Assembly: GCA_026987025.1 (NCBI GenBank)
Contig: JALSNJ010000004.1
Coordinates: 1 to 58,774 of the forward strand
DNA from: Candidatus Aminicenantota bacterium
GTDB taxonomy: Bacteria > Acidobacteriota > Aminicenantia > S016-38
Direction: 5' to 3'
DNA: 58,774 nucleotides
Position numbers and translations under genes: made by a program. Below, piece after piece: positions 27,604 through 36,014 of this stretch (its first letter is position 1; each line of letters starts with the position of its first letter). Under the pieces are notes generated by a model, which searched no databases, had not been told where the DNA came from, and was given only the letters and a program-made list of their open reading frames with translations.

Positions 27604-29203
27604 AGATTTTCCTCAGCCGAAACCTGAGTTCCCGGATTTTTTCCCCGTCCTTAAGGATTATTTTTTTCACAGCGGATTTAAAGCCCTTTCTTACAACCTT
27701 GATGGTATGGGGGCCGGGAAGGAGCTTGAGGTTCTTGATGGGGGTGGGGCCTAAAAGGCGACCGTCTAAGTAAACCTCCGCTGTGGGGCTGGAGTCTATT
27801 TTTCCTATGAAGGCGGTTTTGAAAAAAACAGCCACCCTTTTCATGTTTTTCCGAACTCTTACTGTCCTGTATTTTGTCCCTGCCTGGGAAACGAACTTGA
27901 ACCGATATGTGCCGGGGGGCCTCTTCAGCTGAAGGGGGGTTGAGCCCAGAAGGCGGCCTCCAGAGTAAACCTTAGAGGGAATGTCGGTGAAAAGGGTGAA
28001 GGAGATGGTCCCCGGAAGCGCAGGGGAGGGGGGAGAGGGTTTTCGGGGAGAAGGCCTGGAGACCAGACCCTTTACCCAGCGGAGGGCTTTAAGAGAGTAA
28101 TCCCTTATTTCCCTTCTGAACCTGAAGGCCCCCAGGAACAGCAGGGCCACCGTAAGGATAATCGCCAGGTTCTTTAAGGAAAAAAGCCTTGACCTGGAGG
28201 AATAAACTCCCATTCCCCTGGAGTGAAGGCTGAGCCTTTCTATATCCCTCATCATCTCCAGAGCCGATCTATACCTGTTTTTGGGCTTTTTGTCCGTGGC
28301 CTTGAGGATTATCCTCTCCAGCTCAGGGCTTATCTCCGGATTGTACTTGGAGGGGGAAGGCAAAGGTTCCCTTACATGCTTCATCAGTATTTGAAAGGGG
28401 GTCTCCCCGAGGAAGGGCACCTTCCCGGTGGCCATCTCAAAGAGGGTTATTCCGAAGGAGTAAATATCCGACTGGGGGTTTGTTCTTTCCCCTTTGGCCT
28501 GTTCAGGGGATACATAATAGGGGGTTCCCAGCATCTCTCCGGAGCGGGTCAGGCTTCCGCTTTCGTCCAGCCTTTTGGCAAGTCCGAAATCTGCCAGTAT
28601 GGCCTTTCCCGTTTGTTTTTCTATTATCACATTAGCGGGCTTTATGTCCCTGTGAATTATTCCCCGGGAATGCATATAGTGAAGGGCAGAGAGTATGTCC
28701 CGGCTTATCTTCGCTATCTCATCTATGGGTAAGGGCCTGTGGTGTTTTTCCATGTATTTTTTTATGTGGTCCTTAAGGGTTATCCCGTCAATGAACTTCA
28801 TCAGGATGTAGGCTATGTTTTTATAAATGCCCACCTCGTAAATGGGGACTATGTTTGGATGCTCCAAGGAAGCGTATATCTTGGCTTCCCTCCTGAACCT
28901 TTCCAGCATCTCCGAATCGGTGAGGACCTTCGGCGAGAGGACCTTAAGGGCACACTTCCTGTCCAGGAGCTTATCCCTGACCAGGAATACCTTGGAAAAC
29001 CCCCCTTTTCCGATTATCCCCAGAAACTCGTATTTGTCCCCGATTTTTTCCATAATGGGGACCACTTCTTCGTAGTCAGAGTTTACCTTTATCCTTACCT
29101 TGGCAGTATCCTCTTCCTCCTCAAAGGAATATCCGCAGAAAGGACATGTGGGGGAGGAGGCTTCTACCTCATTTCCGCAGCGTGGACATCTCTTTGTTTC
29201 CAT
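27590..29203 (-). CDS. Zinc-ribbon Ser/Thr protein kinase with PEGA repeats
   Basis: 537 residues. The N-terminal zinc ribbon has CPRC...CPFC (6-23). The kinase domain (~58-330) is complete: GKGGFSKV glycine loop, Lys in CALK (~87), HRDIKPAN (184-191), DFG (205-207) and GTPYYVSPEQ. One membrane helix (~345-362), a proline/serine linker, then two PEGA-type beta domains (~395-535: DIPSKVYSGGRLLGSTPLQL and SSPTAEVYLDGRLLGPTPI). Likely an inner-membrane signalling kinase sensing periplasmic state. No Shine-Dalgarno and only a weak TATCTT before the ATG. Substrate unknown. Confidence 0.93.
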   Translation of the reverse strand: METKRCPRCGNEVEASSPTCPFCGYSFEEEEDTAKVRIKVNSDYEEVVPIMEKIGDKYEFLGIIGKGGFSKVFLVRDKLLDRKCALKVLSPKVLTDSEMLERFRREAKIYASLEHPNIVPIYEVGIYKNIAYILMKFIDGITLKDHIKKYMEKHHRPLPIDEIAKISRDILSALHYMHSRGIIHRDIKPANVIIEKQTGKAILADFGLAKRLDESGSLTRSGEMLGTPYYVSPEQAKGERTNPQSDIYSFGITLFEMATGKVPFLGETPFQILMKHVREPLPSPSKYNPEISPELERIILKATDKKPKNRYRSALEMMRDIERLSLHSRGMGVYSSRSRLFSLKNLAIILTVALLFLGAFRFRREIRDYSLKALRWVKGLVSRPSPRKPSPPSPALPGTISFTLFTDIPSKVYSGGRLLGSTPLQLKRPPGTYRFKFVSQAGTKYRTVRVRKNMKRVAVFFKTAFIGKIDSSPTAEVYLDGRLLGPTPIKNLKLLPGPHTIKVVRKGFKSAVKKIILKDGEKIRELRFRLRKISKEE

Positions 29204-29259
29204 ACAATAAAAAGATAAATCAAGAGCCCTTCTTTGTCAAACCCGACGATAAAAAAGTC

Positions 29260-30225
29260 CTATTTTTCGGGTAAAAATCCCTTCTTCCTCATCCAGGAAT
29301 CGTTGAATATCTTTGATAGGTACTTAAAGCCCGTATCCGGAATTACCGTTACCACCACATCCCCGGGGTCCAGGTCCTGGGCCACCTTCAATGCCCCGTA
29401 AAGGTTGGCTCCGGCAGAGCCCCCGGCGAAGACCCCCTCCTCCTTAGCCAGCCTTCTGGTGAGGAGGAAAGCGTCCCTGTCCGTTACCTTTATCATCCTG
29501 TCAATTATGGAGAAGTCTATTATGGGAAGAATCCTCTCGTCCCCTAATCCTTCTATTTCATAATCTTTGGGGTTTACTATCCTTCCGCTTTGATAATAAT
29601 CGTAGAAGACCGAACCCTCCGGGTCAACGCAGATGCATTTTATCTCCGGGTTCATCTCCTTGAGGTATTTGCACACCCCCATGAGGGTTCCCCCGGTGCC
29701 CATCCCTGCCACGAAGTGGGTGATCTTTCCTTGGGTCTGACGCCAGATTTCCGGGCCGGTCAGATAATAATGGGCTTCCACATTACCGTAATTTTCGTGC
29801 TGGTCCACATAAAAGGCTCCCTCAATGCTTTCGGCAATTTCCTTGGCCTTCCTGTCCCGGTCGGCGAGGGTTCCCTTCACCATGACCACCTCCGCCCCGA
29901 AGGCCCTGAGGTGGTCCAGCTTTTCCTGGGATATTTTATCTATGACGGTGATTATAACCCTGTATCCCATCACAGCTCCGTACATGGCGATGGCAACCCC
30001 TGTATTTCCGGAGGTGGCCTCCACTATGGTGCCTCCGGGCTTCAATTTCCCCTCCCGCCTGGCCTTTTCTAAAATGTAAAGGGCCATCCTGTCCTTTATG
30101 CTGCCCCCGGGATTAAGGCTTTCCATCTTGGCCAGAATGGTGGGCTTGAGGCCGGAGGTTATCTTGTTCAACTTTACTAAGGGAGTCTCCCCTATGGTGA
30201 AGAGGATGTTCTCATGGTAAATCAT
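29260..30225 (-). CDS. PLP-dependent cysteine synthase/cystathionine beta-synthase family enzyme
   Basis: Fold-type II PLP enzyme of 321 residues. The PLP lysine is in NPGGSIKDRMAL (residues ~38-49), the substrate loop is EATSGNTGVAIA, and phosphate binding is at GMGTGGTLMG. Makes cysteine from O-acetylserine or cystathionine from serine and homocysteine; the C-terminal part (GLGDERILPIIDFSIID) resembles cystathionine beta-synthase-like forms, without CBS domains. The ATG is seven bases after TATAAT and has no Shine-Dalgarno. Divergent from the Clp1-like gene with only 26 bases between. Confidence 0.9.
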   Translation of the reverse strand: MIYHENILFTIGETPLVKLNKITSGLKPTILAKMESLNPGGSIKDRMALYILEKARREGKLKPGGTIVEATSGNTGVAIAMYGAVMGYRVIITVIDKISQEKLDHLRAFGAEVVMVKGTLADRDRKAKEIAESIEGAFYVDQHENYGNVEAHYYLTGPEIWRQTQGKITHFVAGMGTGGTLMGVCKYLKEMNPEIKCICVDPEGSVFYDYYQSGRIVNPKDYEIEGLGDERILPIIDFSIIDRMIKVTDRDAFLLTRRLAKEEGVFAGGSAGANLYGALKVAQDLDPGDVVVTVIPDTGFKYLSKIFNDSWMRKKGFLPEK

Positions 30226-30232
30226 GGGTGCA

Positions 30233-30238
30233 ATTATA
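30233..30238 (-). promoter_or_regulatory. -10 TATAAT seven bases before the PLP-enzyme ATG
   Basis: Minus-strand TATAAT, spacer TGCACCC, then the ATG at 30225. Perfect -10 consensus with no room for a leader. Confidence 0.55.
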
Positions 30239-30239
30239 T

Positions 30240-30245
30240 TAAAAT
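30240..30245 (+). promoter_or_regulatory. -10-like TAAAAT six bases before the Clp1-like ATG
   Basis: TAAAAT then TCCCCT and the ATG at 30252. It lies one base from the opposing -10 at 30233-30238, so the two -10 elements are back to back. Confidence 0.5.
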
Positions 30246-30251
30246 TCCCCT

Positions 30252-31058
30252 ATGGAGGAAAGAGTTTTGTTAACCCACAGGAGAATCCTGATCCTGGGCC
30301 CCGTTGACAGCGGAAAATCCCATCTTTTCCGGAGAATCATAGAGCTGTGGGGAAGGAGGGGGTATAGGTTTTCGGCCTTAGACCTGGATGTGGGCCAATC
30401 CACCTTAGGGCTTCCCACCACCATAAATTGCCTTTGCGGAAGGGTTCACCGCTTTTTCTTTTACGGTTTTACTTCCCCCAGGGTGTCTCCCCTCAGGTTT
30501 TTGGCCGGCCTTAGCCGCCTTAACCGCGGAGGAAGGCTTGTGGCCGATACCACCGGCTATGTGGAAGTTCCCCACGGCCTGGAGCTGAAGGCCAACATAA
30601 TGGAGGTCTTGAGGCCAGACCTCGTAATAGCCTTCTCCCTCAAGGAGCCCCACTGGCAGGCATACCTCCGTTCCCTCTCCTGCAGGGTTATATTTTCTGA
30701 AAAATCCCCCCAGGCAAGGAGGAGGGGACCCGCTGAGAGGGAGAAGTACAGGGAGGGGAAATTTCATGCCTACTTTCGGGAAACGGAGAGGGGGGTGGTG
30801 ACCCGTAAAAATCTTGTCCCCATAAGGCCCGGATATTCCCCTTCCCCGGGGAACCTGGTGAGCTTTAGAAGAGATGGAATGGACTTATTTCTGGGATGGA
30901 TAGAGGAGGTGGGGGAAAGGGAAGTGGTGGTCAGCTATCCGGCGGGAAGGAAGCCCACGGAGGAGGTGATTTTCTCGTATTATAATATGTATTATAATAT
31001 CAAGAGGGCTAAGCAACTCAGCCTTTTTGAAGGAGGAGAAAATGAAGGACTGGATTAG
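30252..31058 (+). CDS. Clp1/Grc3-type polynucleotide 5'-kinase
   Basis: 268 residues. Signature set of the Clp1/Grc3 family: Walker A GPVDSGKS (16-23), DLDVGQS (44-50, Walker B-like/base-contact), clasp-like DTTGYV (99-104) followed by GLELKANIMEVLRPDLVIAF, and an arginine-rich lid RRRGPAEREKYR (156-167). These enzymes phosphorylate 5'-OH RNA or DNA ends in archaea and eukaryotes and are rare in bacteria. The N-terminal beta domain of eukaryotic Clp1 is absent, as in compact prokaryotic forms. A C-terminal beta domain is present. It overlaps the next gene by 17 bases and shares an operon with uvrC, which hints at a nucleic-acid role. Confidence 0.82.
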   Translation: MEERVLLTHRRILILGPVDSGKSHLFRRIIELWGRRGYRFSALDLDVGQSTLGLPTTINCLCGRVHRFFFYGFTSPRVSPLRFLAGLSRLNRGGRLVADTTGYVEVPHGLELKANIMEVLRPDLVIAFSLKEPHWQAYLRSLSCRVIFSEKSPQARRRGPAEREKYREGKFHAYFRETERGVVTRKNLVPIRPGYSPSPGNLVSFRRDGMDLFLGWIEEVGEREVVVSYPAGRKPTEEVIFSYYNMYYNIKRAKQLSLFEGGENEGLD

Positions 31059-31947
31059 ATTGGCGAGGCTTCCCTTCCTTTCGGTAACCGTAGGGGCCAT
31101 ACTCGCAGGTTCCCTTTATGCCCTCTGGCACGATGGGAGCTTCCACTTCTGGAGGTTTCTGGCGGTTCTCATTGCCGGTGCTTTCCTTCACATAGCCGAA
31201 AACATTGCCAACGATTATTTTGACTTCAGGGCGGGAACGGACCAGGCCAACATCAAGGCAATTCCTCCCTTTTCCGGAGGGAGCCGGGTTCTCCTGGAGG
31301 GAAGGATAAAACCCTCTTCCGCCCTGAGGGCTTCCCTTTTTCTGCTTCTCCTGGGTGGAGGCATCGGCCTCTACCTCAACCACATTCTTCCCGGCAATAC
31401 CCTTCTTTATCTCGGCCTGGTGGGAGTGGCCTTGATTTTTTCCTACAACTGGGGAATAAAACTGGTGAATTTCTTCATGGGGGAGGTGGCCGTGGCCGGG
31501 GCCTGGGGCCTCATGGTGGCAGGGGCTTACTTCGTCCAGAGCGGAAAATTAACCTCCCACATCGTTCCCCTGGCCGCCTTCATGGGGATTCTTACCCTTT
31601 TGATCCTCTTTATAAATGAATTTGCCGATGAGGAGGCGGACAGGCTTTCGGGAAGGCGCATGTGGATACACCTTTTCGGAAGGGAAAGGGCTCCCTATGT
31701 TTATCTTCTCCTGGTTCTTCTTTCCTTCGCCGCTTTGTTTTACGGAGTTTTAACCGGGAAACTTCCCCGCCTTAGCCTTTTGGTTTTACCGGCCCTTCTC
31801 CCCCTGATTTCCGCCTTTTCCCATGCGAGTTCACATTTAAACGAACCCCATGAAAAATTCCTCCCGGCCGTCATAAAGACCATAAACGGATACAACCTCA
31901 GCGCGCTTCTCATAAGCTTGGGATTGGTGGCCGGAAGATTCCTATGA
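31042..31947 (+). CDS. UbiA-family prenyltransferase (MenA-like)
   Basis: Membrane aromatic prenyltransferase, 301 residues from ATG 31042, seven bases after AGGAGG; an in-frame TTG at 31027 is less likely. About eight to nine membrane helices. The two Asp-rich Mg/diphosphate motifs are NDYFDFRAGTD (~60) and NEFADEEADR (~193). The pattern is nearest to 1,4-dihydroxy-2-naphthoate prenyltransferase of menaquinone synthesis, which would fit an anaerobe with quinones; substrate not provable here. ATGA overlap with uvrC. Confidence 0.87.
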   Translation: MKDWIRLARLPFLSVTVGAILAGSLYALWHDGSFHFWRFLAVLIAGAFLHIAENIANDYFDFRAGTDQANIKAIPPFSGGSRVLLEGRIKPSSALRASLFLLLLGGGIGLYLNHILPGNTLLYLGLVGVALIFSYNWGIKLVNFFMGEVAVAGAWGLMVAGAYFVQSGKLTSHIVPLAAFMGILTLLILFINEFADEEADRLSGRRMWIHLFGRERAPYVYLLLVLLSFAALFYGVLTGKLPRLSLLVLPALLPLISAFSHASSHLNEPHEKFLPAVIKTINGYNLSALLISLGLVAGRFL

Positions 31948-33644
31948 AAAAACTTCGGGAGCGGGTGGAGGAAGCCCCCCTTTCCCCTGGCGTTTACATC
32001 TTCAGGGATGGTGGGGGAAACCCTCTGTACATAGGGAAGGCGGCAAAGCTCAGGGAAAGGCTCAGGAGCTATCTTTCCACCAGGGACCCTAAAACCCTGA
32101 GGATGCTTTCCCGGGCGGAAGCTCTGGACTGGATTGAGACCCCCACGGAGAAGGATGCCTTCTTTTTGGAAAACGAATTGATAAGAAAATACCAGCCCAG
32201 ATTTAACATAAGGCTAAGGGACGACAAAAGCTATCCTTACTTAGAGATAACCTGGGGGGAGGAATTCCCCGGTATATACATAGCCCGCAGGGCCAGAAGA
32301 AAGGGCAGCCTTTACTTCGGCCCCTTTGTTCCCGCCTCCTGGGTTCGGAGGCTCAAGGGATTGGTTTCCATACTCTTTGGAGTGAGGCAATGCAGGGAGA
32401 AGATGGACGCCAGCAGGGCCAGGCCCTGCCTTGATTACTACATAGGAAGGTGCTCTGCCCCCTGCGCAGGATACATATCCAGGGAGGATTACCGGAGGCA
32501 GGTTGAAAGGGCCGTGGCCTTCCTGAGGGGCCAGGTAGGTGAAATAAAGGGGAAGCTGGAGAAGGAAATGTGGGAGGCTTCCCGGAGGCAGAACTTTGAA
32601 AGGGCTGCTTATTTCAGGGACCTTCTTCTGGCGGTGGAGGAATTTTCCAGGTCCCCTTCCTACCGGCTCAGCGGGTCCGTGGACATCTTCGGATTCGCAT
32701 CCCGGGGGGGAAGGTGGGCACTTCGGGTGGAAAGGATAAGGGGAAACAGAAGGCAATCCTTTTCCTATCAGGGAGAAGACCTTTCCCCCAGCCCTGTCAA
32801 TGCCCTGGCTCAGTTTTATCAGGCTCATCCCCAAGTGCCGGAAAGGATAGTGACCGGATTTACCTTCGTGGGCTGGGAAAGTTTGAGGGAGTTCCTCCGG
32901 GAGAAACTGTCGGCCAGCCCGGCTATTGAGACCCCCAAAGGGGAGATGGAGAACCTTCTTGCCTCCTCCCTGCAGAGGGAGGCTGAAGCTATGGTGGAGG
33001 AGGTGAGGCCAGAAGAAGCCCTGGCCAGAGCCCTTTCCCTCAGGTCCGTTCCCTACAGGGTTGAGGCCATGGATATTTCCCACTTCTCCGGCAAGGAGGT
33101 GGTGGGTTCCGTGGTGGTTTTTGAGGGAGGCAGGCCCAAAAAGGACGAGTACAGACATTACAAACTGGAGGAAAGAAACGACGATTTTGCCAACATAAAG
33201 GAAATGGTCCTTAGAAGGTATGGGAAGCATCCCCTGCCCGACCTTTTGCTCATAGACGGAGGAAGGGGGCAACTTTCCGCCGCTATGGAGGGGTTGAGGC
33301 AACTTGGCCTGGAGGCTCAGGTTATCTCTCTGGCCAAGGGGGAGGAGAGGATTTTCACCCCCGCCAGGGATCTGGTGCTTCCTGAAGGGGACCCGGCGAG
33401 GGCCTTTCTTCAGAAAATAAGGGACGAGGCCCACCGTTTTGCAATAACCTTTCACCGGAGGGTAAGGAAAAAACAGGAGTTTAAAACCGTTCTGGAGGAG
33501 GTCCCTGGCATAGGAAAAAAGAGGCTCCTGCTCCTGCTCAGAAAATACAAAACATTGGAGGAAATAAAGCTCGCCCCTGAGGAGGAACTTGCGAGCCTGG
33601 TGGGAAGAAAGGCCGCCCGGGCACTGAAGGAGAAGCTCAGATGA
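31944..33644 (+). CDS. uvrC: Excinuclease ABC subunit C
   Basis: Makes both incisions in nucleotide-excision repair with UvrAB. 566 residues, slightly short of E. coli's 610. GIY-YIG nuclease (SPGVYIFRDGGGNPLYIGKA, 12-32), the cysteine cluster CREKMD...CLDYYIGRCSAPC (~150-175), UVR motif (~205-235), RNase H-like nuclease (AMDISHFSGKEVVGSVVVF; LLLIDGGRGQL), and helix-hairpin-helix (EVPGIGKKRLLLLLRKY). Coupled to both neighbours by ATGA overlaps. Confidence 0.96.
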   Translation: MKKLRERVEEAPLSPGVYIFRDGGGNPLYIGKAAKLRERLRSYLSTRDPKTLRMLSRAEALDWIETPTEKDAFFLENELIRKYQPRFNIRLRDDKSYPYLEITWGEEFPGIYIARRARRKGSLYFGPFVPASWVRRLKGLVSILFGVRQCREKMDASRARPCLDYYIGRCSAPCAGYISREDYRRQVERAVAFLRGQVGEIKGKLEKEMWEASRRQNFERAAYFRDLLLAVEEFSRSPSYRLSGSVDIFGFASRGGRWALRVERIRGNRRQSFSYQGEDLSPSPVNALAQFYQAHPQVPERIVTGFTFVGWESLREFLREKLSASPAIETPKGEMENLLASSLQREAEAMVEEVRPEEALARALSLRSVPYRVEAMDISHFSGKEVVGSVVVFEGGRPKKDEYRHYKLEERNDDFANIKEMVLRRYGKHPLPDLLLIDGGRGQLSAAMEGLRQLGLEAQVISLAKGEERIFTPARDLVLPEGDPARAFLQKIRDEAHRFAITFHRRVRKKQEFKTVLEEVPGIGKKRLLLLLRKYKTLEEIKLAPEEELASLVGRKAARALKEKLR

Positions 33645-33973
33645 AAATAGGAATAGACATAGTTGACCTGGATAGGTTCAGGGAGAAGATGCTTAAAAAC
33701 CCCCGACTTCAGGGAAGAATTTTTACCGGGCGGGAGATAAATTACTGCCACAACTTTTCAGACCCGGTTCCCCATCTTGCGGGAACCTTCGCTGCCAAGG
33801 AGGCAGTAATAAAGGCCCTGGGCAGGAATCCAGGATGGAGGTCCATAGAGATAAGGAGGGAGGGAGGAAGGCCAGTAGTCTATCTTGAAGGAAAACCCCT
33901 GGCCGGCAGCCTTTCCATTTCCCATTCCCGCTCTTCGGCGGTGGCGGTTTTCCTTCTGAGGGAGGTGGTATAA
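33641..33973 (+). CDS. acpS: Holo-[acyl-carrier-protein] synthase
   Basis: Transfers 4'-phosphopantetheine from CoA to acyl carrier protein. 110 residues. IGIDIVDLDRF holds the Mg-binding Asp8, and FAAKEAVIKALG the Glu. Slightly short at the C-terminus but complete (LSISHSRSSAVAVFLL). ATGA overlap with uvrC. The stop codon is part of the TATAAT in front of the next gene. Confidence 0.95.
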   Translation: MKIGIDIVDLDRFREKMLKNPRLQGRIFTGREINYCHNFSDPVPHLAGTFAAKEAVIKALGRNPGWRSIEIRREGGRPVVYLEGKPLAGSLSISHSRSSAVAVFLLREVV

Positions 33974-33974
33974 T
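33969..33974 (+). promoter_or_regulatory. -10 TATAAT nine bases before the GWxTD gene ATG
   Basis: TATAAT overlaps the acpS stop; TCCCTTGTT then the ATG at 33984. The nearest GGAGG is 15 or more bases from the ATG, too far for normal initiation. Suggests a new transcript with no or almost no leader. Confidence 0.45.
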
Positions 33975-33983
33975 TCCCTTGTT

Positions 33984-36014
33984 ATGAAGGAGGGAAAATT
34001 GAGGAAAAGGAGCTTTGTTTTCCCCGTGGTGTTGTTTTTTCTTGCGAGTTTTGTTTTCCCCAGGGGCCTGAAGGACCTTCCCAAGAAGTACAGAATGTGG
34101 CTTGAAAGGGATGTTCGCTACATAATCACGGATAAAGAGAGGAAAGCCTTTCTTAAATTGAAGACCGACAAGCAGAGGGACCTTTTCATCAAGATGTTCT
34201 GGAAGATGAGGGACCCAACCCCCGGAACCCCAAGAAACGAATATAAAGAAGAACATTACCGGCGGCTGGCCATGGCGGAAAAGCTTTTCCGCGATGAGGG
34301 AAAACCGGGCTGGATGACCGAAAGGGGAAAGTTTTACATCCTTCTTGGAAAGCCCCAGGATATAGAGAGGTACGACGGTATGGGGAGGTTCTACCCCGTG
34401 GAGGTCTGGTATTATCAGGGAGATCCTGCCAAGGGCCTTCCCTCGCAGTTCCGCCTGGTTTTCTACCAGGACCCGGGAACCTTTGAATACAAGCTTTACT
34501 ACCCCGGCATAGATGCTCCCCAGAAATTGATCCCCACATGGGGAGGAGACCCCTTTGACAAAATGCAGGGTTATAAAATAATAAGGCAATACGCCCCTTC
34601 CCTGGCCGACGCCCTTATGAGCATGATCCCCGGGGAAGCCGCCACCGGCTATTCCTCTGCCCGTTCCTCCCTGATACTTTCGGAGATAGAGCGTTCACCC
34701 TACGAAGGGGTAAACACCGAATACGCCGACAGAATAGCCAATATGGAAGGGCTGGTGGAGGTGGAGGAATCGGTTATATATGTGCCCAACCAGACAAGGT
34801 TGGACCTGTTCCGCCATCCAGAGGGCTTCTATGCACTTCATTTCGCCATATCCCCCAAGAAATTCTCCATAACCCGATACGATGACAGGTATTATGCCCC
34901 CATGGAAATTTACGCAAAACTGGTAAACAAAAAGGGAGAAGGAATATGGGAAAGCACCCAGCCTCTGGAACTTTATTTCAGCCGGTCTCAGGTGGAGCTC
35001 CTCAAAAGGTCCTCGGTGGAGATTGAGGGTATTATTCCAGTGGTGCCAGGAGACTACTCCCTGGTTATAATCCTTAAAAACAAATCCTCCAAGGAATTTT
35101 CCCTGGTGGAGAAGAGGATAAGAATACCCTCTGAAAAGGAGCTCCACATTCTTGCCCTGGGCACCAGCAATTCTTTGAAGCCCAGGGCCTCCGGTCTTTT
35201 CCTCAAGCCTTACTCCATAGGAAGGCATCAGTTCTACCCTTATGCGGACGAGATCTACAAGACGAAGGAAAATGTGGTGCTCTACGGCCAGGTTAATGTG
35301 CCCGCTGGCGAGGATCTATCTAAAATTTCCCTGGAATTAGCCCTTGTGGACGAGGACGGTAACCTTTACAAAAAAACAAAATTGAGGCTACAGGACCCTA
35401 AACTTGGGGTTTTTTATTATGACCTCGGAAAATTGAAGCCTGCCTCCTACACGGCAAAGGTATCCCTTTATTATGCGGGTATAAAACTGGAGGAAAAAAG
35501 CACCGATTTCATGATAACCCCCTTGGCGTACAAACCTACTCCCTTCCTGATCTCAAAAATTGTTGAGGCGAAGGAAATTCCGGGATTTTATCACTCCCTG
35601 GCCACCCAATATTACGAGACAGGTGAATATCAGAAGGCCATTTCCTTCTACCAGAGGGAACTTAGGCTTTCACCCTCCCGGCCTGAGGCCCTGGAGGGGC
35701 TAATGAAGGCGTATCTCCGGGTGGGGAAACCGGATAAAGCCCTTGAGGTTTTCCATGAGGCCACTTCCCCTACGGAGGAAATGTTCTTCCTGGCCGGAAG
35801 GACATATTACGAAAGGGGGGAGCTGGACAGGGCCATAGAAATTTTGAACCGGGGATACCGGAGGAATTCCGTCAACCTCAAGATAATAAACCTTCTGGCT
35901 GATGTTTACCTTCAAAAGGGCAACAAGGAGAACGCCAGGCTCCTTATGAAAAGATCCTTGGAGATAGACCCCAATCAAGATATAATCAAGAAGAAGCTGG
36001 AGATGCTCAGGTGA
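33984..36014 (+). CDS. GWxTD-domain protein with C-terminal TPR repeats
   Basis: 676 residues. N-terminal signal/anchor (FVFPVVLFFLASFVFP). The GWxTD domain spans ~30-200 with core GWMTERGKFYILLGKP at 109-124; the usual Asp of GWxTD is Glu here. A beta-rich middle (~250-520) resembles the Ig-like part of this family. The C-terminus (~545-676) has about three to four TPR repeats (LATQYYETGEYQKAISFYQ; AGRTYYERGELDRAIEIL). Function of GWxTD proteins is unknown; they are typical of Acidobacteria-type and Bacteroidota-type genomes. Overlaps the next gene by GTGA. Confidence 0.87.
   Translation: MKEGKLRKRSFVFPVVLFFLASFVFPRGLKDLPKKYRMWLERDVRYIITDKERKAFLKLKTDKQRDLFIKMFWKMRDPTPGTPRNEYKEEHYRRLAMAEKLFRDEGKPGWMTERGKFYILLGKPQDIERYDGMGRFYPVEVWYYQGDPAKGLPSQFRLVFYQDPGTFEYKLYYPGIDAPQKLIPTWGGDPFDKMQGYKIIRQYAPSLADALMSMIPGEAATGYSSARSSLILSEIERSPYEGVNTEYADRIANMEGLVEVEESVIYVPNQTRLDLFRHPEGFYALHFAISPKKFSITRYDDRYYAPMEIYAKLVNKKGEGIWESTQPLELYFSRSQVELLKRSSVEIEGIIPVVPGDYSLVIILKNKSSKEFSLVEKRIRIPSEKELHILALGTSNSLKPRASGLFLKPYSIGRHQFYPYADEIYKTKENVVLYGQVNVPAGEDLSKISLELALVDEDGNLYKKTKLRLQDPKLGVFYYDLGKLKPASYTAKVSLYYAGIKLEEKSTDFMITPLAYKPTPFLISKIVEAKEIPGFYHSLATQYYETGEYQKAISFYQRELRLSPSRPEALEGLMKAYLRVGKPDKALEVFHEATSPTEEMFFLAGRTYYERGELDRAIEILNRGYRRNSVNLKIINLLADVYLQKGNKENARLLMKRSLEIDPNQDIIKKKLEMLR

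Noticed and set aside
29231-29273. CCCGA/TCGGG inverted repeat near the end of the PLP-enzyme gene as a terminator
   Set aside because: The loop is about 20 bases and AT-rich, the stem only five pairs, and it includes the end of the coding sequence.
32241-33455. A 404-codon antisense frame over uvrC
   Set aside because: UvrC on the plus strand is complete and conserved; the antisense product is Pro/Gly-rich with no family resemblance.
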